This document shows, piece after piece, positions 49,126 to 59,328 of a stretch of 64,000 nt of DNA. Both the position numbers and the translations under genes were made by a program. The stretch comes from Tiliqua scincoides (Eukaryota > Chordata > Lepidosauria > Squamata > Scincidae), in contig NC_089822.1 of assembly GCF_035046505.1 (NCBI RefSeq), positions 125,670,807 through 125,734,806 of the forward strand, read 5' to 3'. The notes under the pieces were generated by a model. The model was given only the letters and a program-made list of their open reading frames with translations. It ran no database searches and was not told the origin of the DNA. Every line of letters starts with the position of its first letter. Position 1 is the first letter of the stretch.

Positions 49126-49187
49126 TTTTAAAGGATCCCACTAAGCAGGATCCTTCTAGTGGTGAAATGAAATCTAGAGCATATTGA

Positions 49188-49277
49188 CAGAACCATCCTA
49201 TGCCTGCTTACTTAGAAGTAAGTCCCATTGTGTTCAATGTGACTTACTCCCAGGAAAGTATGCATAGGATTGCAGCT
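49188..49277 (+). mobile_element. 90-bp palindromic element with TGA duplication
   Basis: Exactly 90 bp, CAGAACCATCCTATGCCTGC to GCATAGGATTGCAGCT, flanked by TGA at 49185-49187 and 49278-49280. Confidence 0.9.
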
Positions 49278-49280
49278 TGA

Positions 49281-51500
49281 GCATAATAATGAATCCAACC
49301 CTAACCTGCATTTTTGCATTGACAGTTCCCTGCATCAGCATTTGAATGTCTGCCCTTTGTGCTGGGGGCCGCTTGGAGTGCTGTGCCTTCTCCCATGAAA
49401 GGCTTGACCAGAGGTGTGTGAGGTTAGTTGTGTCTATGGCAAGGAGGGGCATTTTGCACACAGAGTAGGTGTCATCCCTTTACATGCCACAGGGCTGAGT
49501 CTTGGCATTGGAAATAGATGTGCTCCGGTGAGCCCCAACTCAAACTCACCAGTTTCCAGTATGCTGGAAATACTGCTGGAGCAGAAGCCAGCAGCCCCAA
49601 AACAGGCTGGTTAGTTCAAATCAAGATGTGAAATTCAGGCCAACCCCCTCCCTTGCTGCCTCTGAGTTGTCAGTTCATGATGTTGCCGTGAGAAACCACA
49701 GCTGACAGAATTTCCCTGTCAAGAGTCTAGACGTTAGGCTTAGCAACCACTTTCCTTCGCCACCCTGTTTCCTGACGAGACTCGCCAGCAGTTCTGTCTC
49801 CTTCCTTCATCTTCCATAGCACCTAATCCTTCCTGACCCTATATGCTCTGATGATTCTTCGTAGTTCCTTTTCTGAGTAGTCCTTCTCATCTCAGCTCCC
49901 TGTATCTTTTTCTTCAAGACACCTACCCTTCCCTCCAGGTCTTCTGTCTTAGCCCGCTCCCTACTTAGCCCCCTTCCTTCAGCCTCCTTGTCCCTGGGCT
50001 CCTTGTCCCTTCCCATGCCCTTTTCCTCAGTTCTCAGCCCACCCATGTGAGGCTTTAATCCCAAGCCAAACTGACTAGCTTCCCTTCCCTCAAGGCCAGA
50101 TGTTTGGTTCCCACACCAACTGAACTGAACCATCTCAGCTGATTGGTGTCAGAGGCTTCCCCCAAACAACCACTATATATGCAATATAGATGTACCTGTA
50201 CCACTGAATGTTATGCACTGGATTAGCAGTAATTTGGAGTTGAAATGATGACATTGGATGATTTTTGCCCTGGAGTGGTTGAAACTTTTGAAAAAGATAG
50301 TAGCAGCTCTAGACAGAACTTATTTGGTAGCATTTGACTGAAAGTAGCATTGCCCATGGCGCTTTACTCGCTGCATGGGATTATGGGATGGGCGCTACTT
50401 TTATTCTCAGTGTAAGGGGAACAAAGTGAGGAACAGCAGTAGTTAAATCTCAGCTGGTCACCAGGGGGTTAAGGGGCAGCAGAGCTCTGGAGTTTCTCCT
50501 ACAGCAAGAGTTGTTAATCATAGGAGCCCTCAGGTGCAACCCTTGAAACTTTTGTCTAATGATTGGGGTTGAGAAGAAGCACCAGGCTCAGCATGAGGCA
50601 AACTGAGAAATATGCCAAGGGGCATATGTTAGCATCTTGGCCAGCATCTTTCCCAATGGTTGTCTGAGAGACATTATGTAACTCATGTTAATAGTAGAGC
50701 TACACTCCTAGACAAATTTGCCTAGGAGTAAGTCCAACTGAATACATGGCCCTGGAAGTGTTGCCATGTGAAACTCCAGCACTGCAGAAGTTACACTATT
50801 GGAGGTCACATGGACAGCAGAGAGATGATGTACTTTACTGCTGAAGTTAAAGTGAGGCTGACCTGATTTGTCTCTTCAGAATTAACTTTGGTCCTAACAG
50901 GTCTTTCCTGATTTCCACTGTGGTTGTGGCAGCAATCGGCAAAGTAGAAGACCTAAAGTGAGATTCCCAGAAACAGGATTCAGACCACCAAAGAGAAGTG
51001 GGCGCAGTTTGATATTTCTCCCGCACAGTGAACTGAACCCCTGACTGAGAAGCAGTGGACAGGACAGCTGCAGCCATGGAAGGTAAGTTCAAGCTTGACT
51101 GGTTGGGCTGAACCTTGTGCGGAATGGAGTGGTGGTATATCAGGAGTGCCTCAGGGAGAGTGGAGAATGAATCAATGAAAAACTATTTGGAAACCCCTGA
51201 GGCAAGGGATAGCCTCCATTTGAAACCTGACACCTGGTGGCACTGTGCTGTGTGGACCCAAGCTAGGCCCTTTCCCTTCAGATATGCTGCTGGCCCCAAG
51301 GAAAGGGTGGGACAACAAGAATGACAATCGAATGGTACATCCTCATGGTGGCCTCTCGAAATCACCAGGCAGTGCAGATGCAAGACCAGGCAGTGGTCTG
51401 CCTGACATGGTCAGGTGGTCATGAGACACAACTGTGCTCCAGCTCAGCACTGCTGTTGTAACTTACCCAATAGGTAGAATCAGGGTGCATACAAAGAATG
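49281..51500. other. No gene recognised
   Basis: The segment 49800-50130 is C/T-rich with an open minus frame of low-complexity charged residues (EGREASQ..., KEPRDKEAEGRG), most likely compositional. At 50698-50745 a 90-bp-family fragment (CTAGGAGTAAGTCCAACTGA) remains. Confidence 0.45.
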
Positions 51501-51531
51501 AAGAGGTTGTATTGTGTAGTGGTTAGAGTGT

Positions 51532-53131
51532 GTGGCACCAGTGAAGAAGGCCAGTTCTATGCTTGGCATCATTAGAAAAGGTATTGAGGATAAACCAGCT
51601 ATTATAATGCCATTGTACAAATCGATGGTAAGGCCTCCTTGTTGGCAACCTTCAGTCTTGAGAGACTATGGTATCGCACTCTGAAAGGTGGTTTTGGAAC
51701 ATCGTCTAGTGTGGCTGAAAAGGCCAATTCGGGAGTGACAATCCCTTCCACACCGGGAGCAAGTGCAGTCTGTCCCTGGTCTGTCTCCCTGGCTATGGGC
51801 CTTCCTTCTTTGCCTCTTAGCCTCAGTCTGTTGGCCAAGTGTCTCTTCAAACTGGGAGAGGCCGTGCTGCACAGCCTGCCTCCAAGCGGGCCGCTCAGAG
51901 GCCAGGGTTTTCCACTTGTTGAGGTCCACTCCTAAGGCCTTCAGATCCCTCTTGCAGATGTCCTTGTATCGCAGCTGTGGTCTACCTGTAGGGCGCTTTC
52001 CTTGCACGAGTTCTCCATAGAGGAGATCCTTTGGGATCCGGCCATCATCCATTCTCACAACATGACGGAGCCAACGCAGGCGTCTCTGTTTCAGCAGTGC
52101 ATACATGCTAGGGATTCCAGCACGTTCCAGGACTGTGTTGTTTGGAACTTTGTCCTGCCAGGTGATGCCGAGAATGCGCCGGAGGCAGCGCATGTGGAAA
52201 GCGTTCAGTTTCCTCTTCTGTTGTGAGCGAAGAGTCCATGACTCGCTGCAATACAGAAGTGTACTCAGGACGCAAGCTCTGTAGACCTGGATCTTGGTAT
52301 GTTCCGTCAGCTTCTTGTTGGACCAGACTCTCTTTGTGAGTCTGGAAAACGTGGTAGCTGCTTTACCGATGCGTTTGTTTAGTTCGGTATCGAGAGAGTG
52401 TCAGAGATCGTTGAGCCAAGGTACACAAAGTCATGGACAACCTCCAGTTCATGCGCAGAGATTGTAATGCAGGGAGGTGAGTCCACATCCTGAACCAAGG
52501 CCACACCTGGAGTATTGTGTCCAGTTCTGGTCGCCACTTCTCAAAAAGGATATAGTGGAAATGGAAAAGGTGCAAACAAGAGAGACCAAATTGATTACTG
52601 GGCTGGGGCACAGTGCCCCAGGAAAGGCTACAGTGTTTGGGGCTCTTCAGTCTAGTAAAAAGGTGCCTGAGAGAAGACATGATTGAGACATACAAAATTA
52701 TGCAGGTGATGGACAGAGTGGATAAAGACGTGCTCTTTTCCCTCTCACATAACACCAGAACCAGAGGACATCCACTAAAATTGACTGTTGGGAGAGTTAG
52801 GACAGACAAAGGAAAATATTTCTTTTCTCAGCGTGTAGTTAGTTTGTGGAACTCCTTGCCAAAAGATGTGGTGATGGCATGACCTGGATGCCTTTAATAG
52901 GGGATTGGGAAAATTTCTGGAGGAAAAGTCCATCACTGGTTACAAGCCATGATGTGTAATGTGCAACCTCCTGATTTTAGAAGTGGGCTACCTCACAATG
53001 CCAGATGCAAGGGAGGGCACCAGGATGTTGTCTTGTGTACTCCCTGAGGTGTTTAATGGGCCACTGTGAGACATAGGAAGCTGTACTAGATGGGCCTATG
53101 GCCTGATCCAGCGGGGCTCTTCTTCTGTTCT
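51532..53131 (+). mobile_element. CR1/L2-type LINE, 5' truncated, interrupted by another LINE
   Basis: Left piece 51532-51635, right piece 52503-53131. Frame fragments read LFSLSHNTRTRGHPLKLTVG and YFFSQRVVSLWNSLPKDVV, the ORF2 C-terminus. The tail is GGCCTGATCCAGCGGGGCTC then TTCTTCTGTTCTTA. A 9-bp target duplication TTAGAGTGT lies at 51523-51531 and 53131-53139. The main frame is broken. Confidence 0.92.
51636..52496 (-). mobile_element. LINE (non-LTR retrotransposon) fragment, minus strand, inside the CR1
   Basis: A minus-strand frame of 175 codons (51666-52193) starts MRCLRRILGITWQDKVPNNT and holds LRWLRHVVRMDDGRIPKDLL, GELVQGKRPTGRPQLRYKDI, then a C-x2-C plus H/C finger (CSRCGRDCHS, SHTRRC). 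This is the region after the RT domain of a non-LTR retrotransposon; I do not assign the clade. The upstream sequence to 52496 continues the ORF with breaks. Target duplication AAGGCC at 51630-51635 and 52497-52502. RT core and endonuclease are absent. Confidence 0.9.
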
Positions 53132-53300
53132 TAGAGTGTCAGACTAGGAGCAGGGAGATTCAGATTCAAGTCTCTATTCAACTGTAAAGCCCGCTAGGTG
53201 CTGCCTGACCTATCTCACAGGTTTGGTGTGAAGATAAAATGGGGGGAGGTGAGAACCTTGTCTGATCTCCTTGGACAAAGAGTGGCATACAAACTCACAG

Positions 53301-55100
53301 ATATAATGTAAGTAATAATAAATCCTGCACGCGCTGTGAGTTGAAATAAAAGACCATTTTGGTACCTGGATGGGACCTCAAGACAAGTCTGCAGGAACCG
53401 GAGCCAGGGATGAAGCTCAGAGGCTTCTGGTAGAGCCTAATCAAAAAGCTTGAGCCATCCTTAACTTTAGCTACTTGGCAGCCGTACATGATCCATTGAT
53501 CACAGGCAGGGAGCAGCCACCCAAGAGAGCATACAGGATCCTTGCGCACAAGCCCTGAGGGAGGGCTCATCCTAAGAATCTGCTTATGCTACTGCTGCAG
53601 AACCTCAGAGCAGCATGCCAAAGGGGGGGGGAGAAGGAGGGGTACTCTGCTTCCAGAGGAAAGGGGAAGAAGGGAGCAGACTCTGTATTTCGCAGGAAAG
53701 GCAGCTTTGGGGGCCCAGAATGGGATTGAAAGCTTTTGAGTGGGACAGAAGCTATGCAGGGGAGAGAAGCTGCACAGAAGACCTTGCATGGTTGGCTGGA
53801 GTAGGAAAGGCTTGTTGGTTGCGTGGCAGGGAGGGGAGAAGGGCACTGTCTGTTTCAATCCCTCTAGGCCCCCCCCCCCCACTCATGGCTGATGCTCAAC
53901 ACTTTGACTCCAGAAATGTGTTTTGTCTCTTTGGAAAGTGGGAATGAAAAACTACAGGAAATGATCATCCCGGAGGGAGCCCCTGCTACCGTATGTGCAA
54001 GACGATAGCAGGCAGCAGAGGAAACAGCTGGGGTGACTGCCTTGCCGTAACTGCAGTGCTCATGCAGAGGGCCAGAGACATTCTTGGAGATTTTGCCTTC
54101 CCTTAAATACGTGGCTTTAGTGAGCAAGTCTGTAGAAGAAAAATCCACAGATTCAAAGCAGGGTAATAATGCTTTTATGAGAGTCGATCAAAATGTCACC
54201 AAGTATCAAACAGCAAGCTTTTGAATCTCACAGAACTCTTCATCAGGCTAGATGATAAGCAAAAAGGAGGGGGCTTGTTGAATATGCCCTTGGGGTCTGC
54301 AGTTTGCTGGAGCACCTCCTAGATGCCTCTGGGCCCTTCCACCGTCACCTGTGCTCTTGTGTTTACCATATCCTGTCTGAGACCCAAATATCATGCTATG
54401 GGGGGGGGGGCAGGGAGTACATACATGGAGAAATGTGAGTTGCTGTAAAGACCCATCTTAATTGCTGATCTGCAGCCTACTGTATGTGGCAATTGGCAAC
54501 ATGGCATCCTTGAGAGGTGCCCATTGTCTTGGGAACATGATGCTTCTGTCCAATGGCGGGACCATGTAGCCCCAGTAGTATGGCTCTGTTGCTGTCAGCA
54601 GGACAGTGCATTGAGCTCTGTCATGCTACCTAGGTCAAATCACTGAGCTCCTTGTTCCACCATCGGTTCCACCACGCTTGGGCACCGGCCCAAGTTAATT
54701 TAGACTTTTCTCTGTGTCAGCACTTGCGAGACTAGATTTCTGGGCCTAGCTGGTTGCCCCTGCTGCAGCTCTCCCCCCAGCTTCCAACTGTGCTATCTGT
54801 CTTTTTCCCATATATAGCCTGAGCTTCCAGTCACAGCTTCAGATGCAGCTTTGTCTGTGGTGTCCTGCTCCTTGTCCCTAATCCATGGCTATCTAGGAGG
54901 CTGGATCCTCCAGTGTAAATAAGAAGGATGTTAAAGAGATAAAGGGCTTAGAATCCAGGCATGGAGGGGTGTGGCTAGGAGGCAGCAGCTTGTAGCAGGG
55001 AAGTTATGGTAGCTGGAGCAGGCAGGCTGGCTGGGAATTGGTCTTTACTGTTCCAGCACCCAACACGCGGGCAGGGTGCCCAGTCTCCTCCCAGTCCCTC
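53301..55100. other. No gene recognised
   Basis: Contains poly-C at 53869-53880, poly-G at 54400-54410 and an old repeat at about 54165-54260 (GAATCTCACAGAACTCTTCA, TCATCAGG) shared with 5806-5831. The open frame at 53615-53947 is purine-rich composition. Confidence 0.4.
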
Positions 55101-55102
55101 AG

Positions 55103-55139
55103 ATGCCTCCAGCTCCTAAGCTGAAGGTGGTGGAAGAAG
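55103..55139 (+). CDS. Possible small coding exon, unidentified gene
   Basis: A candidate exon reading MPPAPKLKVVEE plus one base, preceded by a pyrimidine-rich acceptor (CCTCCCAGTCCCTCAG) and followed by a strong donor (GAAG|GTGAGC at 55140). The frame is also open upstream, so it could be part of a longer first exon. I do not recognise the product. In mammals ARHGEF25 follows DTX3 on the same strand, but this peptide does not match the ARHGEF25 N-termini I remember. Confidence 0.25.
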
Positions 55140-56860
55140 GTGAGCAGGAGCCACTGCATCATGAAAGGCCCACAGCAGGCAGGGGGGCGCACCGACCAGA
55201 TGCTGGGGGCCATCGGGGATATCTTGACATCGCTGGCCCTACCCAGCCAACACTGGGTAAGGGGAAAGGAAACACTGCCATAGGCAGAAAGCTTCCCGAG
55301 GAAGAGGCAGAAGCAATGGGAACATTCAGGCAGGGTGGAAGGGGCTCTTGGAGCACCAGTGAGGGGTGCTTGTGGGGCAATTCTGTGGTTGCTCACGGCC
55401 AACCCAGGAGGGAGGCCAGTGCAGAGGGGCAATTATGCTTCCATGAAGGGTACTGTTGTGATGCCTGTGCTGTTGGTGGTGGACCTGAGAAGAAGGGGAG
55501 GGATGGCTGAAGTCGGAACCCTTGCTGTCCATTGTATCCCCATGGAGGGGTGGCTTAGAGGTTTCTAACTCTCTGAATAGGGGCAGTGTTGCTTCTGAGT
55601 GGTGGTGGTGATGTTTGTACAGCACATAGCACTTTAATATGATTCCATTACGTCCTTATAAGCCAAGGATAGATGGGGTTTTGGTGAGGAGGTCTTGCCA
55701 GTAGATGAACTTTGTCTGTTTGTTTTTGCTTGTTTTGAAGGTCTGTTTTGGCCCAAGATGTACCATGCCTGCTTAGAGCCATCCCAGTCCTCCAGACACC
55801 TCTGGCATTGAAGACCAGAGAGTGCTAGAGTTCCCTCCTTCTTTCTTAATGGGATGTTTTCTCTGCTTCAGGCTAAGCTGAGATCCCTGGGCGTTGGGGC
55901 GAGTTTTTCCATGATCCCCCAACTCTTGCCAGTTTTTGGTTGTTGATTTTTTTTTTTTTACTGCTCCAGGAGGCTGATCTCAGGGATGTGGCAATGTTTG
56001 TGGGGGGGAAGATTTCTGTTCCTCTGGGATTCTGATCTTTTGCTCCAGGGTGGGGCTGGCCCTCTCCCCACCCCCTAACGCTGATATCCCAAATCCAGGA
56101 AGGAAAGTGAGCTTGTGGGGGTTGTTCAAGCAGTAGTTGAGAGGGTGTGGTGGGCATAGCTCTAGTGGAAAAATAAAGGTTAGATTGACACTCTTTGGAA
56201 ATCTCCACTCTTTGCGGAGCTAAATGAGCTGCATTGGAAAAGGCTGGTAAGTTACTGGAGGGTTTCTTGAGATTCAGTATGACATTCTCAGGGGTTGGTG
56301 ACATGTAGTGTGTTGCTAGTACAGGGTCTTTCTGAAACTGGTGTGTTATATGATTTCTTTAGGGTTATACAGGCTGGAATCTCTCAGGAGCTGCATAGGG
56401 GCACTCTACCATCTCTTGGAGGCTGGAACTTTTTATGAAACCTTTGGGCCCTTTTTTCTTGTGAGGCTTTTTGCATTCTCCCTGCCTGTAGTGCGGATGG
56501 ACTGCCTGTGTCGACTAGAAGATATGCTCAGTTTAAATGGGCTCTCCTTCATTTTCTGACTCGTGTTAATGACACTCCCCCCATGTACACTAATAAGGGG
56601 AGAGAAGCTCTGAGGCACTCAGCCACACATCTGCTCTTCAGCTTGCCCAAGAGTGAGCCAGGAGCCCAGGATTCCACAGATCTCCTCCCCAAAGCTCTCC
56701 TTCCTGCAAGGAATCTCTTCCAAGCAGCAGGAGACACTCCTGCTCTTTGCCTTCTCTGTACTCCAAACCAAGCACAGAGAAGCTCCCCTCCCAAGCCCTT
56801 TGCACAGGCCAGAGAATTTAGTGGAGCGGGCTAGTGATGGGGTCCAAATAGTGACCAGGT
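55140..56860. other. No gene recognised; possible intron
   Basis: If the candidate exons at 55103 and 58446 are joined, this is intronic. No named repeat seen except a T run at 55950-55959. Confidence 0.35.
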
Positions 56861-56872
56861 GGGAAGCAAAGG

Positions 56873-56962
56873 CTGCATTCCTATACACATTTTCCTGGGA
56901 GTAAGCCCCACTGAATACAACATGTTACTTCTAAGTAGATATGGTTAGGATTGTGCTGAAAG
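56873..56962 (-). repeat. Diverged 90-bp family copy
   Basis: GCATTCCTATACACATTTTC, GGGAGTAAGCCCCACTGAAT, GTTACTTCTAAGTAGATATG and GGTTAGGATTGTGC; reverse orientation, ends eroded. Confidence 0.7.
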
Positions 56963-57098
56963 CCACCCTGCATGGAGTCCTGCTCTAAGGCCACTTTTTG
57001 CATGACATGAGAAATTGTCCTATTTCCCTTGTTTTATGTGTATTAAATTGTTTCTTCTTTTGTAATATTAAAAGTAAAACTATAAAAAGAAACATCCT

Positions 57099-57370
57099 TG
57101 AAGCGATAGCTCAGGGGCAGAGCACCTGCCTTGCATACAGACCCAGTTCAGTCTCTGGCATCTCCAGAGTTGGAAAGACCCCCTTTCAGAAACCCTGGAG
57201 AGCCACTGCTGGTCAGAGTAGACAGTATCCAGCTCCATGGACCAATGGTCTGACTCACAGCCCAATGCTATGCATGTCTACTCAAAAGTAAGTCTCGTTA
57301 GAGTCAATGGGGCTTACTCCCAGGAAAGTGTGGATAGGATTGGGCTGTCAGTTCAGGTAGCTCAACGCAA
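57099..57370 (+). repeat. tRNA-derived SINE (family A) split by a 90-bp element
   Basis: A-box-like TAGCTCAGGGG at 57107-57117 and B-box-like GTTCAGTCTC at 57146-57155 show the tRNA-derived head. Body CACCTGCCTTGCATACAGAC, CAGAAACCCTGGAGAGCCAC, tail GACCAATGGTCTGACTCA. The tail resumes at 57351 as GTTCAGGTAGCTC. Confidence 0.9.
57258..57347 (+). mobile_element. 90-bp palindromic element inserted in the SINE
   Basis: Exactly 90 bp, CAGCCCAATGCTATGCATGT to GATAGGATTGGGCTG, flanked by TCA at 57255-57257 and 57348-57350. Removing it and one TCA rebuilds the SINE tail CTGACTCAGTTCAGGTAGCT. Confidence 0.93.
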
Positions 57371-58445
57371 AATAAACTACCCAGATATAATCTCTGGTCA
57401 TAGCCTGATCCTGAGTATAATTATTCACATGCAGGTTCAACATCTGTACGCTGTACGCTGATTGTTGATGTGTAAAAAGGAACAATCATTCACACAGAAA
57501 TGTGTAGCCAGGACATACAGCTGTATCCAGGTGCAAACATTCTGTAATGGAGTACAACACAGCCCCAGTATAAGGCATATGTTCTTGGCCTGCTCCGTCT
57601 AGCCTTGTGTACGCAGCATAACAAACTCTAGTCTGAGGGCAGCCGGGATGCGCGCAAAAAGTACACGCTGGAGCTCTACCTGCTGAGCCGAGCCTCCTAC
57701 TGCTGCTTATCACGTTGCATTGCTGGACTCATTGCCAGGTGGCAGGGCTCAGGTGGTCCTGCGTGTACCCATGGACACCGCCTCAAGTACCAGTAGTGGG
57801 CTGAGTACCATTGGTTGAGTAATGCTGGTCTATTCCATTCAGTGGAAACGGAGACCTTGTTCCTGTCCCCCGAGATACCTATTTATCAGCCCTTCTTTCT
57901 CTAACTATGCCAACTGGGCAGCCAACTCCAATGCCCATTGTCCTTCAGCTGTATAATATAAAGCATGGAACGGATATCCCCTCCCTCACCCCCTCCCCTG
58001 AAGACTCCTTATCCATTCTGACCCTTTGGAAAAGGTTTTGAGTCCTCATGGCAGAGAAACTTGAAAGTGGGTTGAAGTGAGTCTTGAAGCTCAGAAAATG
58101 AGGAAGCAACGAAAAAAGAAGTGCAGCTGCCTTCTGTTTTTCAGCTGCCATAGCTTCTAAGTCAAGCATCTCCCCTTCTCCCCCCCCCCCAACACACACA
58201 AGGATTTTTCTCATTTGAGGGAAACAACTGAATAAGAATATGGTGTGGTAAGTGCAATATGTCCACCAACTGTCGTCCTCGCATCCTCGATGCTCATGGA
58301 AATGATCTCCAAATGATGCTAATTGCCTGCATCTCAAGTATGCCAATTAACGGCTGTCCTCCAGCTTGTGATCTATTTCTGATCTCCATCCTTGTGCTAA
58401 GCAGGTTGCCCTGGGACCTGAACTTGTCCTCCTGCTTAATTGCAG

Positions 58446-58601
58446 CTGCCAGACCCGTGTTCACAGCAGCAGGGAGCTGAGACGCCACCCCAGGCTGCCA
58501 GCAGCGCTGAGGCTTCTGAGGACAGCCGGGATCAGCACCAGATGGAAGCCCAGCATGAGGCCGTGGCATCCAGAGCCACTGAAGCCCAAGCCACAGAGGA
58601 A
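58446..58601 (+). CDS. Possible coding exon, Gln/Ala/Glu-rich, unidentified gene
   Basis: The acceptor TTGTCCTCCTGCTTAATTGCAG ends at 58445, and a perfect donor (GAAG|GTGAGC) begins at 58602. The open frame begins LPDPCSQQQGAETPPQAASS and continues as an acidic, Gln/Ala-rich segment ending ATEAQATEE. A second AG at 58451-58452 would start the exon at 58453 and keep frame with the candidate exon at 55103-55139. The composition resembles a disordered N-terminal segment. Identity unknown; synteny with mammals would suggest ARHGEF25, but no DH or PH domain sequence lies in the window to support it. Confidence 0.35.
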
Positions 58602-58650
58602 GGTGAGCCTCTCCTCATGGAGGCTGCAGGTCCCCTGCCTTTCCAGGACT

Positions 58651-58692
58651 TACTTGTGTGTGTGTGTGTGTGTGTTGGTGGGGGGGGGGGAG
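58651..58692 (+). repeat. (TG)n microsatellite followed by a G run
   Basis: TGTG repeats then TTGGTGG and an 11-base G run ending at about 58691. It follows directly after the possible exon at 58446. Confidence 0.9.
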
Positions 58693-58807
58693 AAGTAGAC
58701 CTTCCATTTGTTTTCTGTATTATGCCTCAAGATTCCGAACTGTCTGGAAGCTCTGCAGGAGAGCTTTTACCACTAGTTGGCAACTACGTACATATGAAGC
58801 TGACTCA

Positions 58808-59328
58808 CAGTCCAATCGCACCTAAACCTCCTGTGGTGATGCAGCAGCGCTAGTGTGAGTGCCACTGCACCCCACAGGGGAATTTTATCTGATGGAGGTC
58901 TCCTGGGGGCAAGGGTGTCCCCTTGCCCCAGGATGAGCCCCAGCAGCCTCTATGGGCCAACTTGGGCCTGCACCACCGATATCCACATTCTTCACATTGA
59001 TACATCCACACTGACCCATGCAGGCAGATCATGGGTTTGATCTGGGGAGGGATTTTGGATTCAGTGGGGGCTGCTCCTGCCAAACCCTTCCCAGGCCCAA
59101 TCTGCCCACCCCTTGTCCCATCTCCTCCCCGTTGTGCCCTCCCCTGTTCCAGACATATCTGCTCTGGTGGACCTCATGAGGTCTCCCAGCGCATGTGGAG
59201 GCTCCAGCCTCCCTGCAGGTGCGCCGGCTGCTTGCATTGCTGCAAAGCACTTTCACAGCTGTTTTACAGCAGCCAGTGCTGGTGGAATGCACGTTTTGCT
59301 AGCATTGCTGTTAGATAGGATTGGGGCA
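58808..59328. mobile_element. 521-bp element with 90-bp-family ends and TCA duplication
   Basis: Left CAGTCCAATCGCACCTAAAC, right GATAGGATTGGGGCA, flanked by TCA at 58805-58807 and 59329-59331. GC-rich interior with GGCCCAATCTGCCCACCCC. Open frames in it are not recognisable proteins. Confidence 0.75.

Larger units (their letters stand above)
51505..53300 (+). repeat. tRNA-derived SINE (family B) split by a CR1 LINE
   Basis: Head TTGTGTAGTGGTTAGAGTGT at 51512-51531; the body resumes at 53140 as CAGACTAGGAGCAGGGAGAT, then CCTGACCTATCTCACAGG, GAAGATAAAATGGGGGGAGG and CTCCTTGGACAAAGAGTGGC. Joining the two sides restores the family order. Confidence 0.88.

Noticed and set aside
51666-52193. Host gene encoding a Cys/His zinc-finger protein on the minus strand
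   Set aside because: The sequence matches the C-terminal region of a non-LTR retrotransposon ORF, has a second copy at 48015, and is flanked by a target duplication.
57099-57200. tRNA gene
   Set aside because: A and B boxes are decayed, no acceptor stem pairing is evident, and the downstream body matches a SINE family.
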